Assembly: GCA_003427395.1 (NCBI GenBank)
Contig: BFEA01000156.1
Span: forward strand, 960,238-984,288
From: Chara braunii
Lineage: Eukaryota; Streptophyta; Charophyceae; Charales; Characeae
DNA length: 24,051 nt
Direction: 5' to 3'
This document shows, one piece after another, positions 1 through 9,500 of this stretch. The notes under the pieces are model-generated. The model had not been told where the DNA came from and did no database searches. It was given only the letters and a program-made list of their open reading frames with translations. Position 1 is the first letter of the stretch, and each line of letters starts with the position of its first letter. Both the position numbers and the translations under genes were made by a program.

Positions 1-2
1 TC

Positions 3-245
3 CCTAGGTTTTTGACGGGGCTGATTTTCGGTACCAGAGTGGCGCACCAGAGACTTTTAGAGGTGGTGCAGAGAGCGGTCCGACTGGGGGCGTCTACTGT
101 CGAGCTCCCGTGGCTTCTCACTTAGTGCTTGGACAGGGCTGTTCCCACTCGTAGAGACTTACGCCGTATTGTGTTTTGTATCCGGGAGGAGCTACGAGAG
201 GCCGAGATAAGCGGAGAGGTAGATAGGGCCCGGATATTGAACTGA
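3..245 (+). pseudogene. Protein-like fragment, unrecognised, interrupted by stops
   Basis: Reading from base 3 gives a protein-like translation (it begins PRFLTGLIFGTRVAHQRLLE) with one TAG at 123-125, ending at a TGA at 243-245. It is rich in Arg, Leu and Glu, like the frames that follow. It lies upstream of the 331-1458 frame and in a different frame, so it is probably the preceding part of the same decayed coding unit, cut by the window edge. I recognise no domain. The call rests only on amino-acid composition and continuity with the next segments; it could be chance. Confidence 0.3.
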
Positions 246-330
246 AGGGTAGACGACGCCTAGTAGTCTCACTGTAAGGTCAGGCAACTGTGGAGGCAGG
301 ATTTTAGACGGGAGCTCTGTGGACGACTAG

Positions 331-1458
331 ATGCCTCACGACAGGATAGAGCATCCAGTTGAGCTTTGCCACTTCGACTATAGAGAACCTGAGTTCATTG
401 GAGAAGATTGGGTGGAATTTACCTTACCTGAGCAAGCTATCAGACGAGGATATCTGGATAAAGTAGATAAGGAGTGGAGATCTATCCTGTTGAGGGCGGG
501 GGTCTGGTTGCTGGTCGCGCCCCAGGTAGGGTGTGAGTTCGACAGGAGAGGCAGGCCAATAGAAGAATCCCTGGAATTAGCGGTCAGAGGCTTCCTCTAT
601 TATCAGTCTTCCGTTCTAGCGGACATGGTTTTCCAAGTCGTAAAACGAAGTCGCTGGGATCCGGTCTAAGGGGTAATTCCAAGTCTCGACTCTCACACTT
701 GGGCAGACGAGGTAACAACGCGACGTATACTACAGGAGGTGGTCGACAAGCTAAGGGGGAAGGAACGATGCTACGACAGAGACTATAGGTCGGTAGTGGT
801 CTCGCTTCGACTAGCTAGAGAAGGGTTCCTACCCCAACCCGAACAAGCTTTGAGGCTTCCCGTCCCGAGTTTCGTCTTGGAAGGCTTTCTAGGGGGACTT
901 GGCCGCCTTATTGAGGTCTACCGAGCTTTCCTCGAGATTAGAAACCTTTTGAGGTGCAGTGACGAAGATCACGCCTACTACGCGCTCTGGAAGGAAGGGC
1001 CTAGATTCGGGGAGTCGGCCTTAGAATTGGTAGAGCTAATTAGAGTTATTTCACCTAGAGGACTTAGAGAGGCGCCGAGGTTTGATCAACCAGCCGAGTT
1101 CTGAACCGCTTTGGATAGAGCCCTGAGGGAGCCGCCGAGCCACCTAGCTGGTATAGCCGAGTTATATGTAACTCTTGGATACGACTCGTCGGTTAGGGAA
1201 GGGTCACTCATTGGGTTCTACGAACTCCGGACATACTACGAAGGGACAAAGGCAGTAAACGACGAGGACATAGAGTACGGGGAAGAAGATTGGGATTTAG
1301 CCGAGTGGGAACGATTAAGGGACGACGACCATGAAGAGTGGGAAGACGCCGCAGCCTTTCCTGAGGAAAGGGTGGGGTACTTCAGGAGCGCTACCGAAAT
1401 AGAAGAATATGTCGAGCGTCGATGGCCACGACTGGGGGTCCGGATGAGTCTAGAGTGA
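331..1458 (+). pseudogene. Unrecognised protein, one frame with two internal stops
   Basis: A single frame runs about 376 codons from ATG 331 to TGA 1456-1458. It is broken only by TAA at 667-669 and TGA at 1102-1104, with no frame change. The ATG directly follows an in-frame TAG at 328-330. The translation is protein-like throughout: mixed hydrophobic and charged residues with an acidic stretch near the end (DDDHEEWEDAAAFPEE). No catalytic motif, zinc knuckle or membrane segment is visible. Short stop-separated pieces in the same frame argue for nonsense decay of one gene, possibly a retroelement gag-like or structural protein, but that family guess is inference. Codon recoding is unlikely because all three stop codons occur in the block. 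Confidence 0.45.
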
Positions 1459-1507
1459 CCTCGGTGAAACTACCTGTGAGGACGAACGCGGAGAAGGGTA
1501 ACGATAA

Positions 1508-1681
1508 AAGGATAGCGAATGGAAAGTGTCAGGTTATTGCCCGAAGGTCACAGCGGCCCTAGACGCCTTAGTCCCTATTACTAGCGGGGAGGGGGTTTTC
1601 TTACAAAATAAAAAGTTGTATATCGCTGAAGGAACGCCACGCTCCTGGGAAAGCCCATGTCCTTGTGGTAAAACACCTTGA
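1508..1681 (+). pseudogene. Short protein-like segment in a shifted frame
   Basis: After two close stops (TAA 1499-1501 and TAA 1505-1507) this frame is open for 57 codons to TGA 1679-1681. It includes a run reading ALDALVPITSGEGVFLQNKK and ends with a Cys pair (PCPCGKTP). It bridges the otherwise gene-free gap between the 331-1458 and 1665-1946 segments and overlaps the latter by 17 bases in another frame. That arrangement fits an indel frameshift within one ancestral reading frame. Function is unknown. Confidence 0.25.
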
Positions 1682-1946
1682 TACAGGGGAATACGACATT
1701 AGGCCCTATATACCCCTATTGAGAGAGAGGGGAACTGAACGAGAGTCGCTTAGAAACTGGATTAAAACCGTCATCAACCAGGAAAGGAAGGAATTAGAAA
1801 GGAGAGGGGAGAAAGTAATCAGTGACTCATCACCGGTTCTATTCTATGGGGTTCCAGAACCTAGTCTACCTAACAGTTTTACTGACGGCAAGAACTGGGA
1901 GCCTTTAATTAAAATGGTGCTCAGAGCAAGGAGTAGGGGTCAGTAA
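1665..1946 (+). pseudogene. Unrecognised protein-like segment
   Basis: Open for 93 codons from a GTG to TAA at 1944-1946; there is no ATG at the front, so it is more likely an exon-like or frameshifted segment than a complete gene. The product is basic and charged (it contains NQERKELERRGEKV, a probable helix). The stop is followed after two bases by the ATG of the next frame (TAAGGATG), giving an almost gapless join. No known domain is visible. Confidence 0.3.
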
Positions 1947-1948
1947 GG

Positions 1949-2218
1949 ATGCCGGGTCTTAGGGAACAATTCTCCTTCAGGGCTATCGTGGAAGAGAGAA
2001 TAGTAAAAGTTGAGGGCACCCTCCGAATTCCTGATATAGATCTCTTTGGGTTTGACGAGCTTGAACTCATACAACCTTATTTGGATCGTATGCGGGAGTC
2101 GGCTTTGAGGGAAATTACCAACCAAACCGAGATCAGTTATCCATTGAAGGTAGAAAGACTAGGGACCTCCTGGAGAAAATACTATCGTCTGGTTAGGGAA
2201 CGAGCACGGTTGTTTTAG
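1949..2218 (+). pseudogene. Unrecognised 89-residue protein-like segment
   Basis: ATG at 1949-1951, TAG at 2216-2218. The translation alternates hydrophobic and charged residues (for example DIDLFGFDELELIQPYLDRM) and ends in a basic stretch. It starts two bases after the stop of the previous frame. Taken alone it could be a small gene. Taken with its neighbours it looks like another piece of the same frameshifted coding block. No homologue is recognised. Confidence 0.3.
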
Positions 2219-2235
2219 GCGAACGTGGCAAAAGA

Positions 2236-2746
2236 ATGCTGGGTCATGAACGAGTAAGGCATAAGAAGTCTGCAGAGAAACTTGAAGAGTGGGATAACAA
2301 GATCATTGTTGGGAACCGACCGCCGCAAAAGAAGTTTGATGCGGTGTGTGCATCCTTGAGTACCCTAGGAAGAAGGGAGGAGTTTCTGTATGAGGTAGAG
2401 GCCCGAGATGGTCGACAGCGCATGGGAACTGAGCCGCCTCTATGTTATGACCGCGCGCTTCCTAGGGACTGAGGTAAGAAACGTAGGCATTTACCTACCA
2501 ACGGAAAGGTCGGAAGATTTAGTGTATGGACGTTGCTGGCAAAGAGCGAGAGAAGTGGTGGAGGACGAGAAGGATAGACTCCTTTCCTTAAAGAAATAAC
2601 TCGCTTTGAGTACCGAAGTCAGGATCTTTGAAGACTTGCCTAGGCCGCGGATTCCTTACGAAGCATTGACAGGGATTGGTCGAGGTTTAATAATTGATTT
2701 CATAAACCTGCACCATAACCCGAATGGCCAAAGGGAACGACAATAA
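2236..2746 (+). pseudogene. Unrecognised protein-like segment with frame switch and stop
   Basis: The first part (ATG 2236 to about 2408) reads in one frame. The protein-like sense then continues in the next frame from about 2408 (ATG 2408) to TAA 2597-2599, and beyond that stop, still in the same frame, to TAA 2744-2746. The last part includes IPYEALTGIGRGLIIDFINL. One frame change plus one in-frame stop therefore separate three blocks of coherent protein-like sequence. Known function: none recognised. Decay of a longer coding region is the simplest reading. Confidence 0.3.
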
Positions 2747-2900
2747 CCAGCTTGGAGGGGATATATCAAGTGAACTAAGACAGCGTGATGATGATAGGTG
2801 GAGGTCCCAAGAGCTGCTCAGACTTTTGACAGAATGGACCCAGGAAGACTTGCGTACTCTAGGCACGACGATCTGTAGGAGAGTAACGAAACAGGGTTGA
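2724..2900 (+). pseudogene. Small 58-residue protein-like frame
   Basis: ATG at 2724-2726 lies inside the end of the preceding frame and overlaps it by 23 bases; TGA is at 2898-2900. The product is charged with a probable amphipathic helix (WRSQELLRLLTEWTQEDLR). It is either a small overlapping ORF or the next piece of the frameshifted block. No family is recognised. Confidence 0.25.
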
Positions 2901-3046
2901 TAGAGATTAAGAGAGGAGCCTCTTGCCTACGAGATCAAGAAGGGGAACTCTACCTCGACACAGGCCTTTTCGGAATAGAAGGTGAGCACGAGATAAGAGA
3001 TGACAGAAGAAGATTGATTGGAATCACGAGGGCAGTGAAGGATTAG
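2879..3046 (+). pseudogene. Terminal protein-like segment of the 5' block
   Basis: Directly after TAG 2876-2878 the frame is open for 55 codons to TAG 3044-3046. It contains GELYLDTGLFGIEGEHE. The DTG triplet recalls a retropepsin active site, but the usual hydrophobic and Ala/Ser-rich surroundings are absent, so I do not call a protease. Beyond this segment the + strand loses coding character, so this is probably the 3' end of the decayed block. Confidence 0.2.
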
Positions 3047-3093
3047 TGTAAGGGAGACTAAGAGAGAGAGAGCTTCCAAGATCAAAAGCACGA

Positions 3094-3720
3094 TTAGTCA
3101 CGGTCGGCTACGGTATTTGTATTGGTTGACGTGGACTGACATGTTTTGTGCAGGTTACAGGAGCCCCGACCGACCCTCCCGCGGGTGACAAACGCGGCGC
3201 GAGGCATAGGGTTCGGGCGGTGTGCCGGCAGACCCCTTCGACCGGTCGATACCGGGCCGCTGATCCGAGTCCAGTGTGTCGTCCACCTGTTCCAGATTCT
3301 TCTGGACAGGGGGCAAGTCAGCCACAGATGAATGGCGGACTCCGTACACCCTCCGCACCTTGTGCAGTGCATGTCCACCTTTATGCCCCTCTCGACGAGC
3401 CAGACTGTCGAGGGGCTAGAGAGCATAGATAGTAACCAAAGGATGGTTGCAGTTCTCTGTGTAGGCAGTTTTTGTAGCTGAGTCCAGCATCTGCTAATGT
3501 CTCTACTAATTGTCTCTTTTGCAGTCAGGCTGGTCTTTGCCCATCTACTTATGGCGACTGAGATTGGTGTCCTCCCTGTTTGCAGAAGGTCGTATCCCCT
3601 AGCTGTGTTGTAGTGTGACGAACCATTTTCTGTAATCGCGCGACTTTCTGTGCGAAGCTGCCTTGGGGACACAGGACGGGTCGGATGGGCGAGTCGCGGA
3701 GAGATGGGTCGGTTGGGCAA
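3094..3720 (-). pseudogene. LINE ORF2 3'-end fragment with zf-RVT-like zinc finger
   Basis: An open frame of 208 residues whose middle resembles the C-terminal region of plant non-LTR retrotransposon ORF2. Residues about 92-110 read as the usual hydrophobic run before the finger (LWLLSMLSSPSTVWLVERG). They are followed by C119-x2-C122, the ES pair, H131 and C136 (CTRCGGC, ESAIHLWLTC) and RRIWNRW, the zf-RVT pattern. This finger lies downstream of the reverse transcriptase in intact elements and is thought to help target RNA binding. The first 55 residues and the Arg-rich last 60 look non-homologous, so the frame overruns the element. No RT is adjacent; the decayed LINE on the same strand at 6.2-10.1 kb is 2.5 kb away. 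It may be a separate 5'-truncated copy or the displaced 3' end of that LINE. Confidence 0.6.
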
Positions 3721-4626
3721 GTTGCATGGGTACCCTCATTTCTTTTTGTCTTCTGTGGGAATCTGTCGGGTCGGTGTCAACGTCCCGCGCCAACGATTGG
3801 GTAACCCGCGCCTTAAGGAGCGCGATGGACAACGGTTGCCATGACGTCTTTCTTGTTCTAGGAATTTTTGGCGCGATCATCACGTGGGAATGTCGTTTTT
3901 TTGAATTTTCAACTGACGTCGAGCCCCTACGGGCTCGCGGAACTGTTTTTGGGCTTTTCGAAATTTCTCTTTGCAATTAGAACTTGGACTAGGAATTTAG
4001 GTACTCTGAATTTTGTTGCGCCGCACTTCTCGCTCACGCACATCTTGTTGTGCTAGGAACTGGGGTCTGATTGGATCACGCCCTTAATCTTGTGTAACTG
4101 TCGCTTTTGGCGGGCGCAATCGTAACTGTATATTTCTTCTTTCTTGATTTCCTCGTGTTTGCCCGCCTTCTTCTTCTTCTTTTTCTTGCACGCTTAATAC
4201 GTTGTTCTAATTGGCCTGAACGCCTGTACGACCGGATCGATGCGCGGAGTGCGGTTACGCCCCTCGCGTCGCGGCCTGGCCATGCAGACGTAGGCATTTC
4301 CTCTCTTCTCCTCTTGACCAGTTGGGCTTAATCCTGTGTCTTTCGCGCAAGCATGGATGCTACAAATTTGCAAGCGCGATTAGTTACCTCTCTATGAACT
4401 TTGAAGTAAGCGCGATCAGTGAGGGTCGACTAACGAGTCAGCTTGAGAGGTGAGTCGACAAGAGAGTTGGGGAATCCGACGAGCTGGTGTCGGGTATGCG
4501 GGGTTGATGTGCGGGCCGCGACGGACTGTGGCGCACGGGCGAATCTGGCTTGCATGCTCGAACCAAGGGGGGTGACAACTTTGTGTTGATGAGTGGCGAC
4601 GGACTGCCCGCATCGGGGAGTGTAGA

Positions 4627-4628
<2 letters not shown>
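3721..4628. other. Non-coding stretch, nothing recognised
   Basis: No convincing coding frame. Short direct repeats around AAGCGCGATYAGT occur near 4372 and 4410, and an imperfect inverted repeat with GTCGACT/AGTCGAC arms lies at about 4425-4460. The T-rich and TTC-rich part at 4130-4190 is low complexity. Confidence 0.4.

Positions 4629-4690
<62 letters not shown>
4629..4690. repeat. (AG)n microsatellite, about 31 units
   Basis: An uninterrupted AG dinucleotide run of 62 bases. It explains the spurious Ser-Leu repeat translations on the minus strand. A perfect run of this length implies recent slippage or strong length polymorphism. Confidence 0.97.
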
Positions 4691-4691
<1 letters not shown>

Positions 4692-5074
4692 AGCTATGTG
4701 TGGGATGAAGTCTCTTCTTCCAATTTTCTGCATAATTTTCAATCTTGATTTCTACTTTGGTCGATCTTGTTGCGACCCTCTCAGACTTTTCTTGTAAATC
4801 GTTTCGGGTTTTCTTTGTCGTTTTTGCTTCGTGTGTATGCATGAAATGCGTGCGAACCCTTTTCGAGTGATATTTTTGGATTTTTTTAGTCTTGTTCTGT
4901 GATGCCTGCTTAATTCAAATTTCGTCACTTTCTAGTATCTATTTGCGTCGTGTAATAATCCCGGGTCTGATTCAAGACACTCGCTATGAATGTTTGGGTT
5001 TAATCGTTAGCCTTTGATCGTCATCAGATCACCGAGAATGCTGTGATGTGTGGTCCTCGATGCCATGGTAGTTG
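4691..5074. other. Non-coding stretch, nothing recognised
   Basis: AT-rich, with no coding frame, RNA gene or repeat that I can support. Confidence 0.4.
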
Positions 5075-5099
5075 CCCCCCCCCCCCCCCCCCCCCCCCC
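5075..5099. repeat. Poly(C) tract of 25 bases
   Basis: A pure run of 25 C on the + strand, followed by a C/T-rich tail. Long G/C homopolymers are much rarer than A/T ones in most eukaryotic genomes; on the minus strand this is G25, capable of quadruplex formation. The exact count may be affected by sequencing. Confidence 0.9.
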
Positions 5100-6197
5100 T
5101 TCCCCTTCTCTTCCGTCACATGAATAGCATCGATGTGAATGTAATATCTCATCCGAAATGGCATGGGTAGGATAGTTGCATGAAGATAGGACACAATCGA
5201 TACACCGACACGAGAAACCCGAGTCTGATCGACTTTCCCTCATGTGCACGCTCGCGTATGACCACGATCTCGAGAAAACCGAGTTGCAGCGTACGTGCAC
5301 GTCTGCATGAGTCGACCTCGATCCTGGCTCACTATAAGGATGTGTAGTATCGCGAATACTAGGAGGACGAACATCTAAGATAACGGGGAAACTTGAGAAA
5401 CCCGAAATTTCCCTGCCTAACGGAGAACGACCGACTGTGCACGGGGGATTTTCACTGGGCCATAACTAGCGATCCTAGAGGCCCAGACTATCCGAATACT
5501 AACAACACTCAGTATTATATATCTTCGGGCTTCGTCATTATTAATACCAGTTTCCCTCCCCTCCATCTCGTCTTTCCATATCACCAGCTCACAGTGGTAC
5601 CGTGGAATTCCATAGTTCGCTACTGGCCCCGGACATCGTGCGAAGAGTGCCAGCAGTACCAGGCGTACCGAGCTTCGGGATTTATCCGACGAACCCGAAC
5701 CGAAGCCGAGCGACGATTACACAGCTTCCGCTTGAGGCCGGCCTCGTCGAATTTTGAAGCTTGTTACGAGTGGCGCCGATAACTGTTCGAACAGCGCGAC
5801 AGCCATGGTGTCCCACTGGTCCACCAGATAGGGGACCGACCGCGGCAACGCAACCGGGAGAGACAATAATCCCATCCAAGAAGAATGAAACGCCAGATAC
5901 GATATTCGCGTACCATCTTGCACCATTGTCCTTAAACTATCCACCGGAGATCCCAGTTCCGACCTGGGACCCCATCCCCACTTTCCTAAAATCCTTGGCA
6001 CCCCCTTTTTTTGCACTTTCAGGCCCCCATCCCACTCCGATCAGGAAGTCGCACTGGCGTGAGGTTGGGCGTCACAGTAGTCCGATAGCCAGGCTTCCGG
6101 AGGAAATTTCCTGGATCCTCTCCAGGACCATAACTTGGGGTCAAGTTTGAGTTTCAGGATTGGAGTTCCATTTGCCCACAGTGAGCATTGCCATACC
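5100..6197. other. Unassigned stretch downstream of the LINE
   Basis: No recognisable gene. Frames of about 100-130 codons occur on both strands, but they overlap one another and match no family I know. As the LINE is on the minus strand and ends near 6.2 kb, part of this could be its 3' end or 3' UTR. No clear poly(A) (poly-T on +) longer than 8 bases marks an end; the T run at 6005-6012 is the only candidate. Confidence 0.3.
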
Positions 6198-6869
6198 CTA
6201 TCTTCGCTGCAGGATTCCCTTACCCTTATTTGGGTGAGGTTCCCAGTGGGCTCGTTGTGCTAGGAGGGACGTGTCCTTCCTCCTCCTCGATGCAGAGTAG
6301 CTTATCTGAACCAGGCAACTTTGTCCATCTTTGGAAGGTCCTGGACCCATCCTTGCTGATGGTAAGCAATTTCCAGAACATCGAATCCTCTTGGGTTGAG
6401 TCCTCCTCCCGCGTTTGCAGGGAAAACCAGGTACCCGGAGGGGAAACGCCGCTGGACTCAGGAGGTGTTTCCACTCCGAGGGTATGGCGACCCTTAGTGA
6501 GGCCGCCTGTTCTTCCACTCGGCTAAGTCGTCCAAGTTTGAGTCTTAAGTTCTCGATAGGTAACCAATGGCCCGTCAGGCTGCACCACAAGTCAACAATC
6601 CTGAGGACTCCCCTCTCTGCCCATTGTCTGCCGAAGGCCTTTGGGGCGCATCCGACAGAGGAAGGGTGTCCATTCTTCCCTTGCATGAGGGGATTATCAA
6701 ATAGGGGCTGGGATAGCACCTCTTCTCTCATAACCGGGGTTACCCAGTGACGAGGGCCTACCGTTCTCCAAGCTTCCAGTATCCTTTTCCAGAAAGGTGA
6801 TGAGGTATGCCTGCGCAGAAAGGATTCAATCATGCAGCACGTCCAGACATCCTTTGGCCGTTGAAGGTT
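6198..6869 (-). pseudogene. LINE ORF2 C-terminal region (after RT thumb)
   Basis: This frame continues the ORF2 reading after the thumb: a Trp-containing segment (SPFWKRILEAWRTVGPRHW), then EVLSQPLFDNP, then a DLW...GHWLP block, the usual order downstream of RT in plant LINEs. The sense moves to another frame near 6474 (minus-strand 6474-6226 reads FWKLLTISKDGSRTFQRWTK), so at least one frameshift is present. A small break also separates it from the thumb segment at 6833-6870. The zf-RVT-like finger expected further downstream is not found here; a similar finger lies at 3.1-3.7 kb on the same strand. Confidence 0.6.
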
Positions 6870-7463
6870 TCAGTCCTTGGCAAGTATCTGTTCCACTAGT
6901 AGACTCCAATGATCTTCCGTTGTACTTGAAGTGGCCTTAATTATCCATTTGACTAGTAGGGCGGCATCTTGATTTGTCGGATCTAGGATGTTGAGGCCAC
7001 CCTCATTACGAGGGTGGCAGATTAAGTCCCATGCAACTTTAAAGATAAATCCTTCGTTTTCCTTTGCGAAGGGTTTCCAAATGAACTTAGATGCTACTCG
7101 GTGGATTACCCTCACCATTTTTTTCCCGAGAACTCTGACCGTCCCTACGAACCATAATAGAGCAAACAAGGCCACGTTTGTGACTAGGGCCCTTCCAAAG
7201 AGTGACATATTCTTGACCTGACCCCAGACTGAGATTCGATGGATCACCCTTTGTTGTAGCAGGTGGTTATGAGCTTCATAGCAGCGTCCTAGGGTAACCT
7301 GCACGCCTAGGTACCGGTCTGCACTACCATTGGCAATTTGTTTCATGCCCCACTCCACCGACAGTGTGAATCCCTCTTGAAGAAAATAAGCTGATTTGGC
7401 CCAATTGACTTCCGCTTCCGATTGGTCCGAGTACTCCCCCAAACATGATTTCAGCGCAGACAC
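6870..7463 (-). pseudogene. LINE reverse transcriptase, thumb and connection part
   Basis: A 197-residue frame begins just after the RT active site. It has the NWAKSAYF segment near residue 20 and DRYLGVQV near 49 (RT motifs D/E), then a long helical region with KKMVRVIHRVASKFIWKP and the WDLICHPRNEGGLNILDP block typical of plant LINE ORF2. It connects with the preceding segment by a frame change near 7455. In life this part positions the template and primer for target-primed reverse transcription. It is intact over its own length, but the gene as a whole is broken. Confidence 0.8.
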
Positions 7464-8515
7464 GGATTTTTTCGAATTTCGAAGATTGTCAACAGGTCGT
7501 CTGCTAAGGCTTTAACTTTGCATTCCGTTTGCTGAACTGGTAGGCCCCTGATGTTCGGATGCGCTATGATGTTGGATATTAAACTTCCAGTTGCAAAACA
7601 AACAACAGCGGGGCAAGGGGGCAGCCTTGCCTCAGAGATCTGGATAGAGTGAAGGACGGGGAGATGTGCCCATTCGCGGCGACCGAGGCAGTGGAGTAGG
7701 TGTACAGAACCATTACCCAACGATAGAAATTTGGTCCAAACTGCACAATTTTCAGCGTGGTTAGTACGTAGGCCGAGTTCACCCTGTCGTAGGTCTTCCC
7801 AAGATCTAACAGAAGTACTGCCATATCAAGGTTTTCTTGATGAACCCATTCCAAAGCTTCGATTGTTGTTACGATGTTGTCAAAAATTGACCTGCCTTGT
7901 AAAAAGGCAGCCTGAGGTAGGTATCTACCAAGTTTGTTTGCTAGTAGCTTTGCTAATCTCTTATAAGATACATTAAGTAAAAAAATGGGTCTCCAATTTC
8001 TTATTTAAGCCTTGTTTCCTTTTTTAATACAGGATAGTGATGATGCCGTGAGTCATGCCCTTGGAGAGTTGCTCTCCCGTCAGTGCGTCATTGTAGATTT
8101 CGACTAAGTGAGGGAACAACGTTTTTCCGTGCGTGGCGTAAGATTCGAATGGGGGGCCGTCGTTACTTGGGGTCTTCCCTTTGGCTATGCTCTTTACCGT
8201 GGCTGACACCTCTTCGACTGTAACTGGCCGGTCAAGGTCCAATTTGCCATTGTTGGTCAACTGGACCTTGAGGTTATCCCAGTATTCAAAGTTTTCTGCC
8301 AAATTGGAATCAGGGTCCTGTCCCAGTTTGCGTGAAGTCAGTACGTCTTTGAAGTACAGTGCCGCGTATACACATATGGCTTCTGAGGTCGAGGCCGTCC
8401 TTGCCTCAGGGACGAACAGGTGATTAAGTATTTTCATGGACTGTGCAACCCGTTTTGGTAAGAGTCTTTGAAACGCTTCTTTTGTCATTCTGTCATACAC
8501 GAATATCCCTTTCAC
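7451..8515 (-). pseudogene. LINE reverse transcriptase, fingers and palm, frameshifted
   Basis: The segment 8515-8024 carries the endonuclease-RT linker and the first RT block (SIAKGKTPSNDGPPFESY). After a frameshift near 8030 and one TAA, the next frame reads RNWRPIFLLNVSYKRLAK and LPQAAFLQGRSIFDNIV (RT motifs 1-2). Then comes motif A, LLLDLGKTYDRV (first catalytic Asp at about 7804-7806), and motif B, LRQGCPLAPLLF. After another frame change near 7610 come GLPVQQ and motif C, ALADDLLTI, with the Asp pair at about 7496-7501. All three catalytic Asp codons therefore survive, spread over at least three frames. The order and spacing are those of LINE RT. Confidence 0.88.
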
Positions 8516-8589
8516 TGTGAGTCTTTCAGCCCACTCTTCTACTTTCTTCTGTTAGATGTTGTCCCACTTGGCTAGTAGCTGGGCTCTTT

Positions 8590-9500
8590 CTACAGCCCAA
8601 CCGATGCTGAGATTGGGTGGAGTGACATTCGTTCCTCTACCCATTCCAGTTCTCTTAGGATGTCTGTGTTTTCCTTGTTTTGGTTGGCTGCAATTATCCG
8701 GGAGAAAATGCTGAGGTGGTTTGCTTCAATAGCGGTACCGGTGTCCCACCAGTCTCCCGCATTTTTGAAGGACTGTTGGGACTTGGACCATTTCAAGAAA
8801 AATTCCTCTACCCAGGCCCTGAGGCCTGGGTCCTTGAGGTTTTGGACGTTTAGTCTGAAGTAGCCTTTGCCTCGATTTGTAGATTCCAGCAAATGAAAGG
8901 AGAGCTTGATCGGGTAGTGGCCAGACATGGGGTGCCTCACTACTTCCACATTTAGAACTGCATCCCACCACGAAGGGCTGAGGAGGGCAAAAGCATCCTT
9001 CCGATTTACCTTCTGTTGTCCGGGAACCCCAGGTGTAACCGGGGTCTGAGGGGTGCATCAATCTAAAGGTATCACAGAGAAATAGGTATATCATGAAATC
9101 TACCAGAGAGTACATATTAGGGGTGCCCGCTGTTCTGCTCAGTATGTCATCCAGAGAGGTGTTCCAGTCCCCTGCAACTTGTAGGTTATCTACATCTGGC
9201 GTGACCGAAATTAGATCCTCGTAGAAATTTCAAGTTCGACGCTCCGATCTGTCTATCGGTGCATAGACTGTCATGATTGCCCACTCTGCATTGAATGCTG
9301 AAAACTTTACCCAAGCCCAATGGCCCCATAGATCTGTCGCCTGGTCCTGGATATTTATGGGGAGAACTTGGATATTTATGGGGAGATCTCGGTGTAGCAG
9401 AATCCTAAGAGAACCAGGATTTCAGCCTTGAACTCTTTCCCCCTTTAGATGTGTCCCCCAACCCCCAGGTGTTCCAAGAGGCTAGGTTCAACTTATCCAT
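8590..9500 (-). pseudogene. LINE APE-type endonuclease, with deletion and stops
   Basis: ORF2 starts at ATG 9500 with KLNLASWNTWGLG, the first endonuclease motif. The part that should hold the QETHL-type catalytic Glu motif appears lost: the reading jumps from a TAG near 9425 to ILLHRDLPINIQ in another frame. Next come the VYAPIDRSERR motif, a TGA at 9230-9232, QVAGDWNTSLDD (catalytic Asp/Asn) and MHPSDPGYTWGS. The terminal His motif reads MSGHYPI, where most family members have SDH, so the Asp partner is replaced by Gly. The enzyme would nick target DNA to prime reverse transcription; this copy cannot. A 21-bp tandem duplication at 9348-9386 adds seven codons. Confidence 0.8.

Noticed and set aside
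331-1458. Alternative genetic code or programmed readthrough in the 5' block
   Set aside because: All three stop codons interrupt the frames and several frame switches also occur, which fits decay better than recoding.
2879-3046. Retropepsin active site (DTG)
   Set aside because: Only the three-residue motif matches; the surrounding pattern and the second conserved motif of retroviral-type proteases are absent.
4416-4842. Two minus-strand frames with long Ser-Leu repeats
   Set aside because: They are translations of the (AG)n microsatellite and have no other protein character.
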